Under the pieces are notes generated by a model that saw nothing but the letters and a program-made list of their open reading frames with translations, was not told the DNA's origin and searched no databases. Positions 7,533 through 15,220 of a DNA stretch of 64,000 nt are shown here, piece after piece; within the stretch, counting starts at the first letter, position 1, and every line of letters begins with the position of its first letter. Both the position numbers and the translations under genes were made by a program. Location: positions 62,001 through 126,000 of the forward strand of contig NZ_PCOY01000006.1 in assembly GCF_002979475.1 (NCBI RefSeq), read 5' to 3'. The DNA comes from Microbacterium sp. MYb62 (GTDB taxonomy: Bacteria; Actinomycetota; Actinomycetes; Actinomycetales; Microbacteriaceae).

Positions 7533-9536
7533 TCACATCACATTTCCGATGTAGGAGTACTTGACGAAGACCTCCGAGGCGATGCCCGACTCCTCGAGCA
7601 CACCCTGCACGGCGGTCATCATGTAGTTGGAATCCCAGCCCATGTAGAGGAAGTGGGACTCGTCGAGTTCATCCCACTGCCCCTTCCAGGCCATGTCCTG
7701 GTAGATCGGTCCGCCGTGGGTGGCGCAATAGGCGAGCGCCGCCGCACGCGTATCGGTCCACGCACGTCGGAACACCCGGTTGAAGAGGTATTTGACATCC
7801 GGGACCTCCCAGCGCTCACCGCGGTACTCGACGTAGTCGAACTCCCGCTCCCATCCGGTCGGCCATCCGCGCCGGCGGACGGCGTCCAGGATCGGCGTCA
7901 GGCCGTCGTCGTCGATCTCGGGCAGCGCGGGGCGGGCCCAGATGCGGATCAGGTCGGACGTGAGCGCGACGGTGCGCTGCGTGATCGCGGCCGTGTTCCA
8001 GGTGGGGACCGCGGCAAGGTCACGCGTGGCCGGAACGGCACTGCGGGCGTATGCCTCAGACCGTTTGACGGGGAACGACGCCCCGAACACACGCTCGGTC
8101 AGCGCCTCTTCCAGCAGGGTCAGGTTGCCGAGGGTCGGAGCGAGGGCGCGGTGACTGTTCTGCTCGTCCTCGGAGTAGTCGACCCATGCCCGCTCCCCGT
8201 CACCCGACCACGCGTCGCCGGGCACGACGGGGACGATGTGCTCGATGTCGAAGGAGTCGAGGTCGTCCACGCCTTCCAGGCGTCCGAGGACGTAGGCGGG
8301 ATGGGGGAGCTCGCTGTACTTCAGCACGGCGCTCACGCGCTCATCCGACGGCGTGATCCGGGCGAAGGCGCGGGCGAGCGCATCGTGACCGTCGCGGCGT
8401 GCACGGCAGAGTCGCGCGATGAGTCGCTCGGCCGGCAGATTCACCAGCGCACGTCGGAGGTACAGCGCCTGGAGCCACTCCAGCGTCTCGACGAGCTCCG
8501 ACCGCTCGATGGCGCCGCGCACATGATCGCTGTAAGCGCTCATCACGAGCGGATACGAGGAGCGGCCGAATGTGTTGACGTGACGCAGCTGCTGCGCGAT
8601 CTCGGGGTCCTGCTCCCGCGACGGGTCCAGCAGGATGCCGTAGATCTCGGCGTAGTGCCGCCACTCGGCGGCATCGGCCTGCAGATGGGTGACGTCGACC
8701 CGGGGGAACGACTTCCGGAACGCGCTGTACACCCCGTGCTCACCGTTCGCTGCGACCTCGCGGCCGGTGACGAGCACCAGGTAGTGCCGCCAGAAGGCCC
8801 CGATCGCCTCGCCGGTGTGACGCTCGATCGGCACCCAGAAGCGGGCCTCGACGTCGACCTGCTCGGCATGACTCAACCCCATCAGGATGTAGTTGTGGAT
8901 GAGCTCGTGGTCACGCAGCGGCTCACCCGTCGAGTTCAGGCTCTCGAAGATCTGCTGGGCGTTCGCCTGCGCACCGAGGGTGATCGACACGTGCTCGAGC
9001 TTCTGCAGTCCGCGCCAGATGACCGGGACCTCTTCGACATGGATCTGACTGCGGAAGAACGCGTAGTTGTCGTCGAAGCGGGACTCCCGGTCGGTGTCAC
9101 CGCGTTGATCGAGCACGACCGACTCGTACAGGTCCGCCCAGGCATCGTGCGGGCGCAGCTTCGTGCGGCCGGGGGCGTCGGAGCGCACCAGGACACGTGC
9201 GAGCTCGGCGGCCAGCGCGGAGTCGGTGTCGCGGATCGCGTGATGCAGGGCGGCCACGAGGAGCATGAGGGTGGTGATGCGCTGCTGGCCGTCGATGAGG
9301 ATCAGGTCGGTCTCGCCCGTCCCGCCGTCCTGGGCGGAGAGGATGGATCCGATGAAGTGACGGTGCGCCTTGTCTTCGCGCGCGACGGCACGGATGTCGG
9401 AGAGAAGGCGTTCGCAGCCGCCGATGTCCCACCGGTATTGCCGCTGATACACGGGGACGACGATGGTGTTCGTGCCCGCCGCGAGCCATTCGATCGTGTT
9501 GACTGCCGTCGCCTCGACGTTGGTCGCGGTGCTCAT
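7533..9536 (-). CDS. DUF262/DUF1524 (GmrSD-like) nuclease
   Basis: A 667-residue protein with the plan of the GmrSD type IV restriction enzymes. The N-terminal DUF262 has QRQYRW (31-36), IDGQQRITT (81-89) and FESLNSTGEPL near 197-207. The DUF1524 HNH-type domain has IEHIVP (431-436) and LGNLTLL (469-475). A C-terminal extension of about 120 residues (from near 545) is not recognised. In this family the DUF262 part uses nucleotide to drive cutting of modified phage DNA. The ATG at 9536 is chosen over 9563 because conserved sequence begins soon after it. Defence is inferred from the family. Confidence 0.85.
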   Translation of the reverse strand: MSTATNVEATAVNTIEWLAAGTNTIVVPVYQRQYRWDIGGCERLLSDIRAVAREDKAHRHFIGSILSAQDGGTGETDLILIDGQQRITTLMLLVAALHHAIRDTDSALAAELARVLVRSDAPGRTKLRPHDAWADLYESVVLDQRGDTDRESRFDDNYAFFRSQIHVEEVPVIWRGLQKLEHVSITLGAQANAQQIFESLNSTGEPLRDHELIHNYILMGLSHAEQVDVEARFWVPIERHTGEAIGAFWRHYLVLVTGREVAANGEHGVYSAFRKSFPRVDVTHLQADAAEWRHYAEIYGILLDPSREQDPEIAQQLRHVNTFGRSSYPLVMSAYSDHVRGAIERSELVETLEWLQALYLRRALVNLPAERLIARLCRARRDGHDALARAFARITPSDERVSAVLKYSELPHPAYVLGRLEGVDDLDSFDIEHIVPVVPGDAWSGDGERAWVDYSEDEQNSHRALAPTLGNLTLLEEALTERVFGASFPVKRSEAYARSAVPATRDLAAVPTWNTAAITQRTVALTSDLIRIWARPALPEIDDDGLTPILDAVRRRGWPTGWEREFDYVEYRGERWEVPDVKYLFNRVFRRAWTDTRAAALAYCATHGGPIYQDMAWKGQWDELDESHFLYMGWDSNYMMTAVQGVLEESGIASEVFVKYSYIGNVM

Positions 9537-9646
9537 GCTGGTGTGTCGTCCTCCCATTGCCATGGGTGCCGAGGACTCGCCAGGCGCCCGGATCAGTCTA
9601 TTCGGTTATGCACGGCGGACCTCCGAAGGGCTCGCGGGCTTCGCTG

Positions 9647-9665
9647 TTAGGCTTGCCTTATCAGG
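9647..9665 (+). promoter_or_regulatory. TAGGCT -10 overlapping a DtxR/IdeR-like box
   Basis: The stretch starts TTAGGC-TT-GCCTTA, a 6-bp inverted repeat with one mismatch. By hand it matches 12 of 19 positions of the IdeR consensus. It also contains an extended -10 (TG-T-TAGGCT), so part of the match may be promoter sequence. The next start codon is 48 bp downstream. Confidence 0.35.
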
Positions 9666-9712
9666 GCCTGTTAAAACGTGCTGGCCCCCGATGAAAGGAA
9701 CATGACTCGATC

Positions 9713-10486
9713 ATGGGTTACATCAAGTCCGCTGCCCTCGAGGAAAAGGGATTCGTCGTCCTCGACAGCTACAACCAGGAGCTCGACCCCAAGGAATGGC
9801 TCGACATCGAGTACAACGACTGGAAGTCGTCGGGTGACACCCGCTTCGCCCCTCTCGCCAGTGCCTTCGGTGACATCGAGTGCAACGGCTTCTGGAACCA
9901 CAAGCCGCCGCGCACCGACAAGGACGGCGTCTGGATCGACTCGCAGACCGAGAAGGCCCCGAACCTCACGCGTCGCGCGCAGGAGCCGGGAGCCAACGTC
10001 GGCCGCTGCCGCGTCATCGAGCTGCAGCCGACCCCGTACGGCGACTGCCTCTACAACCTGCACCAGGACGACAACAACCGTCTGAACCCGGACGGCACCG
10101 GTTGGGTCGTGCGAGGCTTCTTCAACCTGACGGACGACAAGGACAGCTACTTCGTCCTGCGCGAGAACCGCACCGACCCGAGCATCGAGTACCGCATCGC
10201 CCTGCCGGCCGGCGCGCAGCTCATCGTCGACACGCAGCGCCTGTGGCACGCGGCCACCCACAACGGCACCGAGCCCCGCTACTGCCTCATCACGTCGTGG
10301 ACCTCGGGCCCCGAGCTCGACGCCTACATCGAGAAGTACAACGGCACCGACGACGTGCCCAACTACGAGGTCGACCAGGAGACGCTCGAGTTCGGCTACG
10401 CCGAGCAGGCGCGCAAGGATGCTGCTCGCGCGGCCTACTACGCGGCCAAGGGCCAGCAGGTCAAGCAGGCCATGAGCGAGGCCTGA
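9713..10486 (+). CDS. putative Fe(II)/2-oxoglutarate-dependent oxygenase
   Basis: A 257-residue protein with no family name that I recognise. It has a plausible oxygenase facial triad: H117-x-D119 in LHQDD, a distal H179 in RLWHAATHN, and R189 ten residues after it, the usual spacing for the 2-oxoglutarate-binding arginine. The core from about 98 to 196 alternates beta-strand-like segments as in a cupin or jelly-roll fold. The C-terminus is an Ala/Lys/Gln-rich helix. The ATG at 9713 has AAAGGAA at 9694-9700. Substrate unknown; enzymatic function is inferred from residue spacing only. Confidence 0.6.
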   Translation: MGYIKSAALEEKGFVVLDSYNQELDPKEWLDIEYNDWKSSGDTRFAPLASAFGDIECNGFWNHKPPRTDKDGVWIDSQTEKAPNLTRRAQEPGANVGRCRVIELQPTPYGDCLYNLHQDDNNRLNPDGTGWVVRGFFNLTDDKDSYFVLRENRTDPSIEYRIALPAGAQLIVDTQRLWHAATHNGTEPRYCLITSWTSGPELDAYIEKYNGTDDVPNYEVDQETLEFGYAEQARKDAARAAYYAAKGQQVKQAMSEA

Positions 10487-10529
10487 TCCCCGTCCTCAAC
10501 TGAGGGGTCGCTGACCCGTCGATACGTCC

Positions 10530-10560
10530 GAAGGCCCCGGTCCCCGCGACCGGGGCCTTC
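10530..10560 (+). terminator. intrinsic terminator after the putative oxygenase gene
   Basis: A 13-bp GC-rich stem (GAAGGCCCCGGTC and its complement) with a 5-nt loop, ending in TTCGTCG. Confidence 0.75.
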
Positions 10561-10569
10561 GTCGTGGGG

Positions 10570-10633
10570 AATCACATGCTTGTGATTTCTGTCGAACTCG
10601 GCGAGAATGGGCGCACAACCGCATATTCTCGCC
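10570..10633 (+). promoter_or_regulatory. two inverted repeats upstream of the DUF3145 gene
   Basis: AATCACA and TGTGATT form a 7-bp inverted repeat with a 4-nt centre (10570-10587). GGCGAGAAT (10600-10608) and ATTCTCGCC (10625-10633) form a 9-bp repeat with a 16-nt centre. Both lie within 120 bp upstream of the DUF3145 start and outside any gene. They may be operators or a leader structure; no known consensus fits. Confidence 0.35.
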
Positions 10634-10685
10634 ACTTCGTGGTTCAGGTCGTTGGGGAAGACGCACCTGATGAAACGGAGAGATC

Positions 10686-11189
10686 ATGGCGACGGCTTAC
10701 GCACGCGGAGTGGTGTTCATCCACTCTGCGCCTCGCGCGCTCTGCCCGCACCTGGAATGGGCGGTGGGTCGCGCTATCGGGCGTGCGGTGAACTTCGACT
10801 GGACCGAGCAGCCTGTCCTGAACGGCGCGCGACGTGCCGAGTTCTACTGGGACGGCCCCGTCGGTACCGGTGCTGCTCTCGCGACGTCCATCCGCGGGTG
10901 GGAGCACCTCCGCTTCGAGGTGACCGAGGACCCGACCCCACGCAGCGACGGCGGTCGCTGGCTGCACACACCCGACCTCGGCATCCACTACGCGCAGACA
11001 GACGCGGCCGGCAACATCGTCATCGGCGAGGACCGGATCCGCTACGCGATGGAGATCGCCGCTGGCAGCGCGGTCGAGCTCCAGCGCGAACTCGACATCG
11101 CCCTCGGCTCCGCCTGGGACGAGGAACTCGAACCGTTCCGCCACGCCAGCGACGACGCCAGAGTCGTCTGGCTCCACAAGGTCGGGTAG
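10686..11189 (+). CDS. DUF3145 family protein
   Basis: A 167-residue protein of the actinobacterial DUF3145 family, function unknown. It begins MATAYARGVVFIHSAPRALC and contains HLEWAVGRAIG and a WTEQPVLNGARRAEFYW segment, all typical of the family. No signal peptide or membrane helix. GGAGA at 10676-10680 is the likely ribosome binding site. Monocistronic, with terminators on both sides. Confidence 0.85.
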   Translation: MATAYARGVVFIHSAPRALCPHLEWAVGRAIGRAVNFDWTEQPVLNGARRAEFYWDGPVGTGAALATSIRGWEHLRFEVTEDPTPRSDGGRWLHTPDLGIHYAQTDAAGNIVIGEDRIRYAMEIAAGSAVELQRELDIALGSAWDEELEPFRHASDDARVVWLHKVG

Positions 11190-11278
11190 TCCCGACTCCA
11201 CAGACCGGGAGCGGGGGAGGCGTGAGTATCGGATGCCGGTGAATCATCCCGGACGCTGAGAAGACGTATCCCCGCTTC

Positions 11279-11326
11279 GCACGACGAGGACCCCGCCCCG
11301 GAAACGAGGCGGGGTCCTCGTCGTGC
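11279..11326. terminator. bidirectional terminator between the DUF3145 and MocR genes
   Basis: A 19-bp perfect stem beginning GCACGACGAGG, with a 10-nt loop, between convergent genes. Confidence 0.8.
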
Positions 11327-11329
11327 AGG

Positions 11330-12733
11330 TCAGATCACCGCCGCGTGCTGCAGCTCCTCGGAACGCGCGCGGGTTCCGCCCCGCACATCGTCCCAGGCCA
11401 GCGCAAGGCGCTGCATCGCCTCTGCCGTGCGCTCCGGCGGCAGAGTGATGGGGATCCGCAGGCGGCGTTCGAGTACACCGCCCGTCGTGAAGCGGGGGCC
11501 GGGCGGCAGGATGAGCCGCCTCTCACGCGCGGCGAGTGACAGGGACGTCGAGAGCGGGGCCCCGATGTCGACCCACGCGGAGAGACCTCCCGGCGTCGGC
11601 GGCATCCGGAAACCGGGGATTCCGGCCACGCCGGCCTCGACGGACGCCCGTCCCGCGTGCAGACGTCGGCGGACGTGCGATGTCAATGCGGGCACGTCGG
11701 AGAGCAGCTCCACCGCGATGCACTGTTCCAGCAGAGCGGTTCCGAGCTCGAAGGAGGGGCGGACGGCGAGCAGACGGGCGATGATCGAGCGCTCCGCCCG
11801 GATCCAGCCGATCCGCATGCCGCCCCAGGCGATCTTCGACATCGAGCCCACGGTGATGACGTTCGGTCCACTCGCGGCCATCGGCGCCGGCGCCCACCCC
11901 CGGTCGATGTCGAGCTCCGTGGTCGTCTCGTCCACGATCAGGTGGGTGCCCACGTTGCGCGCGGTCGTCACGACGCGCGACCGCTCGTCGTCGGGGAGCG
12001 TGGCCCCGGTGGGGTTGTGGAAATCGGGGATGAGATAGGCGACGTGCGGTCGCGCGCTGAGCAACGTCTCGTTCAGGTGCCGGGTGTCCCAGCCGTCGAC
12101 GTCGACGGGCGTGGGAACGAGGCGGTACCCGTGGCGGTGGAGCGCTTCGAGCGCGTGTGGGAACGTCGGCTGCTCCACGAGCGCCCTCTCGCCCCGTCGT
12201 CCGATCGCGGTGAGGATGAGGTTTACCGCGTTGAGGGCTCCCGACGTGATGATGACCTCGTCGGCAGAGGTGGGTGCTCCGCGTTCGCTGAAGCGCTGAG
12301 CGACCGCATCGCGGAGTTCGGGGAGCCCGCGCAGGGAGTAGCCGCTCGTGCCGCGCAGTGCGGCGAGGCGGGGGAGAGACCTGACCGTCGCGTCGTACAG
12401 CCCAGGGGTGGAATCCATCGAGGCGATGGACAGGTCGATGGAATCGTCGTCGGCGTCCGCACCCGGAGCGGCATGCCCGTTCGGAAGCGTGACCCTGGTG
12501 CTTCCCCCGTGCAGACGTGAGACGTAGCCGTCGGTCTCCAGCAGCCCGTATGCGCGAGTGATCGTCGAGCGCGAGCGGCGCAGCTCGAGTGCGAGGGACC
12601 GCTCGCTCGGCAGTCGCTCCCCGACCGTCAGCCGACCGTCGAGGATCAAGGCCCTTATCTGGTCCGCCAGCGCAGCCGCTGTCGCTCCCGCGACGTTGTG
12701 CGCGCCCAGCTGCTCGACGAGTCGTGATCCCAT
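11330..12733 (-). CDS. MocR/PdxR-type transcription regulator
   Basis: A 467-residue regulator with an N-terminal GntR winged helix (GERLPSERSLALELRRSRST) and a C-terminal class I aminotransferase-like domain. The PLP-binding lysine is in GSMSKIAWGG, and PDFHNPTGA is the conserved cofactor loop. Such proteins use PLP or an amine as effector rather than catalysing transamination. The ATG at 12733 gives a normal N-terminus. It is divergent from a YczE-like membrane gene around a strong inverted repeat, a pairing known for MocR regulators and YczE proteins. Confidence 0.9.
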   Translation of the reverse strand: MGSRLVEQLGAHNVAGATAAALADQIRALILDGRLTVGERLPSERSLALELRRSRSTITRAYGLLETDGYVSRLHGGSTRVTLPNGHAAPGADADDDSIDLSIASMDSTPGLYDATVRSLPRLAALRGTSGYSLRGLPELRDAVAQRFSERGAPTSADEVIITSGALNAVNLILTAIGRRGERALVEQPTFPHALEALHRHGYRLVPTPVDVDGWDTRHLNETLLSARPHVAYLIPDFHNPTGATLPDDERSRVVTTARNVGTHLIVDETTTELDIDRGWAPAPMAASGPNVITVGSMSKIAWGGMRIGWIRAERSIIARLLAVRPSFELGTALLEQCIAVELLSDVPALTSHVRRRLHAGRASVEAGVAGIPGFRMPPTPGGLSAWVDIGAPLSTSLSLAARERRLILPPGPRFTTGGVLERRLRIPITLPPERTAEAMQRLALAWDDVRGGTRARSEELQHAAVI

Positions 12734-12747
12734 GCTTACAGCATGGC

Positions 12748-12780
12748 GCAAAGTGGCCTCAGGTATGCAGGCCACTTTGC
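12748..12780. promoter_or_regulatory. inverted repeat, candidate MocR operator
   Basis: GCAAAGTGGCCT and AGGCCACTTTGC form a perfect 12-bp inverted repeat with a 9-bp centre. It lies between the divergent MocR (12733) and YczE-like (12828) start codons, where it can control both. Confidence 0.7.
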
Positions 12781-12827
12781 CCCGAGTGGTTCGCTGCAGA
12801 GGGCGGTCCAGACGCCAGAGTGGAAGC

Positions 12828-13493
12828 ATGCTCCCGCGCTCCGTGCTCCTCCCCATCACCGCCACCAGTCGGCGTGACCTCATCGAGCGCTCCGTGCAGC
12901 TCCTCGTCGGCCTCTTCCTCTACGGTGTCGCGCTGGGCTTCATGGTCCGAGGCGGCATCGGCGTGGCGCCGTGGGACGTGCTGGCGCTCGGTCTCGCCGG
13001 ACAGACGGGGCTCGGCTACGGCACGATGACCGTCCTCGTGTCGATCGTCGTGCTGCTGCTGTGGATCCCGCTGAGACAGCGCGTGGGGTTGGGAACCGTG
13101 CTGAACGCGCTCCTGGTCGGTCCGAGCGCCGATCTCGCTCTCGCCCTGATCCCGCAGCCGGCCTCGGTCTGGATCGGTGCGCCGATGTTCGTCTTCGGGC
13201 TCCTGCTTCTGGCCTTCGCCACCGGTCTCTACATCGCCGCGGATTTCGGCCCCGGCCCCCGTGACGGCCTGATGACGGGGCTCGTCCGGCGCACCGGGTG
13301 GGCGGTGTGGATCGTGCGCACGCTGATCGAAGGCAGCGTGCTGCTCGTCGGGTTCCTGCTCGGCGGCCCGGTCGGCGTCGGAACCGTGCTCTTCGCGTTC
13401 GGTGTCGGCCCGCTGATCGGCTGGTTCCTGCCGCGCATCACGCGGATGCGGGAAGAACGCTCACGGCGGCTCGGCGCTCTGCGTTCCACCTGA
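12828..13493 (+). CDS. YczE-family membrane protein
   Basis: A 221-residue integral membrane protein with about five hydrophobic helices. Family signs are the GVALGFMVRGGIGVAPWDV segment after the first helix and the DFGPGPRDGLMTG motif mid-protein. YczE proteins are often encoded next to MocR regulators; their transport or sensing role is not settled. The ATG at 12828 is chosen because sequence before it overlaps the operator and the MocR gene. The arginine-rich C-terminus suggests a cytoplasmic end. Confidence 0.85.
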   Translation: MLPRSVLLPITATSRRDLIERSVQLLVGLFLYGVALGFMVRGGIGVAPWDVLALGLAGQTGLGYGTMTVLVSIVVLLLWIPLRQRVGLGTVLNALLVGPSADLALALIPQPASVWIGAPMFVFGLLLLAFATGLYIAADFGPGPRDGLMTGLVRRTGWAVWIVRTLIEGSVLLVGFLLGGPVGVGTVLFAFGVGPLIGWFLPRITRMREERSRRLGALRST

Positions 13494-13517
13494 GCTCCGA
13501 CCGGAGCCTGGAAGCAG

Positions 13518-13547
13518 GAGAGGCCCTCGGGATTCCGAGGGCCTCTC
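13518..13547. terminator. bidirectional terminator between the YczE-like gene and fabF
   Basis: A 13-bp perfect stem (GAGAGGCCCTCGG and its complement) with a GATT loop, followed by TTCGTCG, between convergent genes. Confidence 0.8.
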
Positions 13548-13567
13548 TTCGTCGATCGGGACGGACG

Positions 13568-14806
13568 TCAGTCCGTGCCCGCGACCACCAGGACGGCGTT
13601 GTGTCCGCCGAACCCGAAGGAGTTGCTGATCGCGATCTGCGGGCCGTCGCCGAGGGGGGTGGCCTCGCCGGAGAGACGGAACGGCACCGCCGGGTCTGGC
13701 TCGGTCATGTTGATCGTCGGCGGTGCGACACGGTCGCGCAGGGCGAGGAGCGAGAAGATCGCCTCGAGTGCGCCGGTGCCGCCGAGCAGGTGCCCGGTCG
13801 ATGCCTTCGTCGCGGAGACGGGGATCTCGTCGATCCGGTCGCCGAAGACCTTCTTGAGTGCGACGTACTCGTTGGGGTCGCCGACCGGCGTCGAGGTCGC
13901 GTGGGCGTTGATGTGCGTGATCTGATCGGCCGTGACACCCGCTTCCTCGAGCGCCTGCGTGACGGCACGGGCCGCGCCGTTGCCCTCGGGGTCGTTCCCG
14001 GTGATGTGGTACGCGTCGGCGGTGACGCCACCCCCGAGCACGTAGCCGTAGATCTTGGCGCCGCGGGCCTTGGCGTGCTCCTCGGTCTCGAGGATCAGCA
14101 CGGCGGCACCCTCGCCCATGACGAAGCCGTCGCGGTCGATCGCGCCGGGGCGGGAGGCGTGTGCCGGGTCGTCGTTCCGACGCGACAGTGCCTGCGCGGA
14201 TGCGAAGGATGCCATCGTGATGGGGTGGATCGCGGATTCGGTGCCACCGGCGATCACGACATCGGCGAGGCCGTCCTGCAGATGGTGGTACGCGTGGATG
14301 ATCGACTCGGTGCTGGACGCGCACGCACTGACGACGGTCTGGGCGTAGGCGCGGGCGTGGAACTGCAGCGACAGGTTTCCGGCCGCGGCGTTCGGCATGA
14401 GCATCGGGACCGTGAGCGGCATGACCCGGCGGGGGCCCTTCTCGCGGAGGGTGTCCCAGGCATCCAGGAGAGTCCAGAGGCCGCCGATGCCGGTGGCGAA
14501 GTCGATGCCGAGGCGCTCGGGAGCGACCTCGGGGGAACCGGCATCCTCCCAGGCCTCGCGAGCAGCGATCAGGGCGAACTGCGACGAGGGGTCGAGGCGC
14601 TTGGCCTCATGCCGGGGGAGCACCTCTTCGGGGCGGACGATCGCCTCGGCGGCGAAGGTGACGGGCAGCTCGTACTGCTGGACCCAGTCGTGCTCGAGCG
14701 GGCGGGTGCCGGACATGCCGGCCAGCAGGTTCGTCCAGTTCTCCGGGGCCGTGCCGCCGATGGCGGAAGTGGCGCCGATGCCGGTGACGACGATGCGCTT
14801 GGTCAT
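13568..14806 (-). CDS. fabF: beta-ketoacyl-ACP synthase II
   Basis: Condensing enzyme that elongates acyl-ACP with malonyl-ACP. The nucleophile cysteine is in SACASSTE, and the two catalytic histidines are in HATSTPVGD and STGHLLGG. 412 residues, full length. It starts MTKRIVVTGIGATSA at 14806. It is the last gene of the minus-strand run fabD-fabH-acpP-fabF, separated from acpP by a strong hairpin that may lower its transcription relative to acpP. Confidence 0.95.
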   Translation of the reverse strand: MTKRIVVTGIGATSAIGGTAPENWTNLLAGMSGTRPLEHDWVQQYELPVTFAAEAIVRPEEVLPRHEAKRLDPSSQFALIAAREAWEDAGSPEVAPERLGIDFATGIGGLWTLLDAWDTLREKGPRRVMPLTVPMLMPNAAAGNLSLQFHARAYAQTVVSACASSTESIIHAYHHLQDGLADVVIAGGTESAIHPITMASFASAQALSRRNDDPAHASRPGAIDRDGFVMGEGAAVLILETEEHAKARGAKIYGYVLGGGVTADAYHITGNDPEGNGAARAVTQALEEAGVTADQITHINAHATSTPVGDPNEYVALKKVFGDRIDEIPVSATKASTGHLLGGTGALEAIFSLLALRDRVAPPTINMTEPDPAVPFRLSGEATPLGDGPQIAISNSFGFGGHNAVLVVAGTD

Positions 14807-14858
14807 GAGGTGTGGTTCCTTGTCGAAACGAAGTCGAACGGGTGAGAAGGCAGAGCGG

Positions 14859-14895
14859 AGGATGCCACTCCCCGCGAGGTGCGGGGGTGGCATCC
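14859..14895 (-). terminator. hairpin between acpP and fabF, possible attenuator
   Basis: AGGATGCCAC, a bulged base and CCCCGC pair with GCGGGG and GTGGCATCCT around a 5-nt loop. It lies in the acpP-fabF spacer with no T-tract, so partial termination or RNA-end protection of acpP is more likely than a full stop. Confidence 0.5.
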
Positions 14896-14903
14896 TGCCG
14901 GGA

Positions 14904-15152
14904 TTACTCCTGGCCCGCGACGATGAAGCTGACGGCGTCGCCGACGGTCTTCAGGTTCTTGACCTCGTCGTCGGGGATGGTGACGCCGAACTTCTCCTCG
15001 GCGTTGACGACGATCGTCATCATCGAGATCGAGTCGATGTCGAGGTCGTCGGTGAACGACTTCTCCAGGGCGACCTCGGAGGCGTTGATGCCGGTCTCGT
15101 CGGTGATGAGCTCTGCGAGGCCAGCGAGGACCTCATCGTTGGTGAAAGCCAT
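14904..15152 (-). CDS. acpP: acyl carrier protein
   Basis: An 82-residue acidic four-helix carrier protein. The phosphopantetheine-bearing serine is in DIDSISMM, a variant of the usual DSL motif with isoleucine in place of leucine. An AGAGGAAG ribosome binding site precedes the ATG. Its place between fabH and fabF supports a role in primary fatty-acid synthesis. Confidence 0.95.
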   Translation of the reverse strand: MAFTNDEVLAGLAELITDETGINASEVALEKSFTDDLDIDSISMMTIVVNAEEKFGVTIPDDEVKNLKTVGDAVSFIVAGQE

Positions 15153-15220
15153 GTGGTCTTCCTCTTTCTTGCGGGTTGTATTCGGAACCGTGGAACAGTC
15201 TAGGGAAGGTCAGCGCATTC

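Noticed and set aside
7653..9650. A long open frame of 665 codons on the plus strand across the DUF262 gene
   Set aside because: It is the antisense shadow of a high-GC gene: no known motif, while the minus-strand frame has clear DUF262 and HNH motifs.
10570..10587. CRP/GlxR binding site
   Set aside because: The half-sites are in the opposite order (TCACA before TGTGA) with a 4-bp centre, so they do not fit the CRP consensus.
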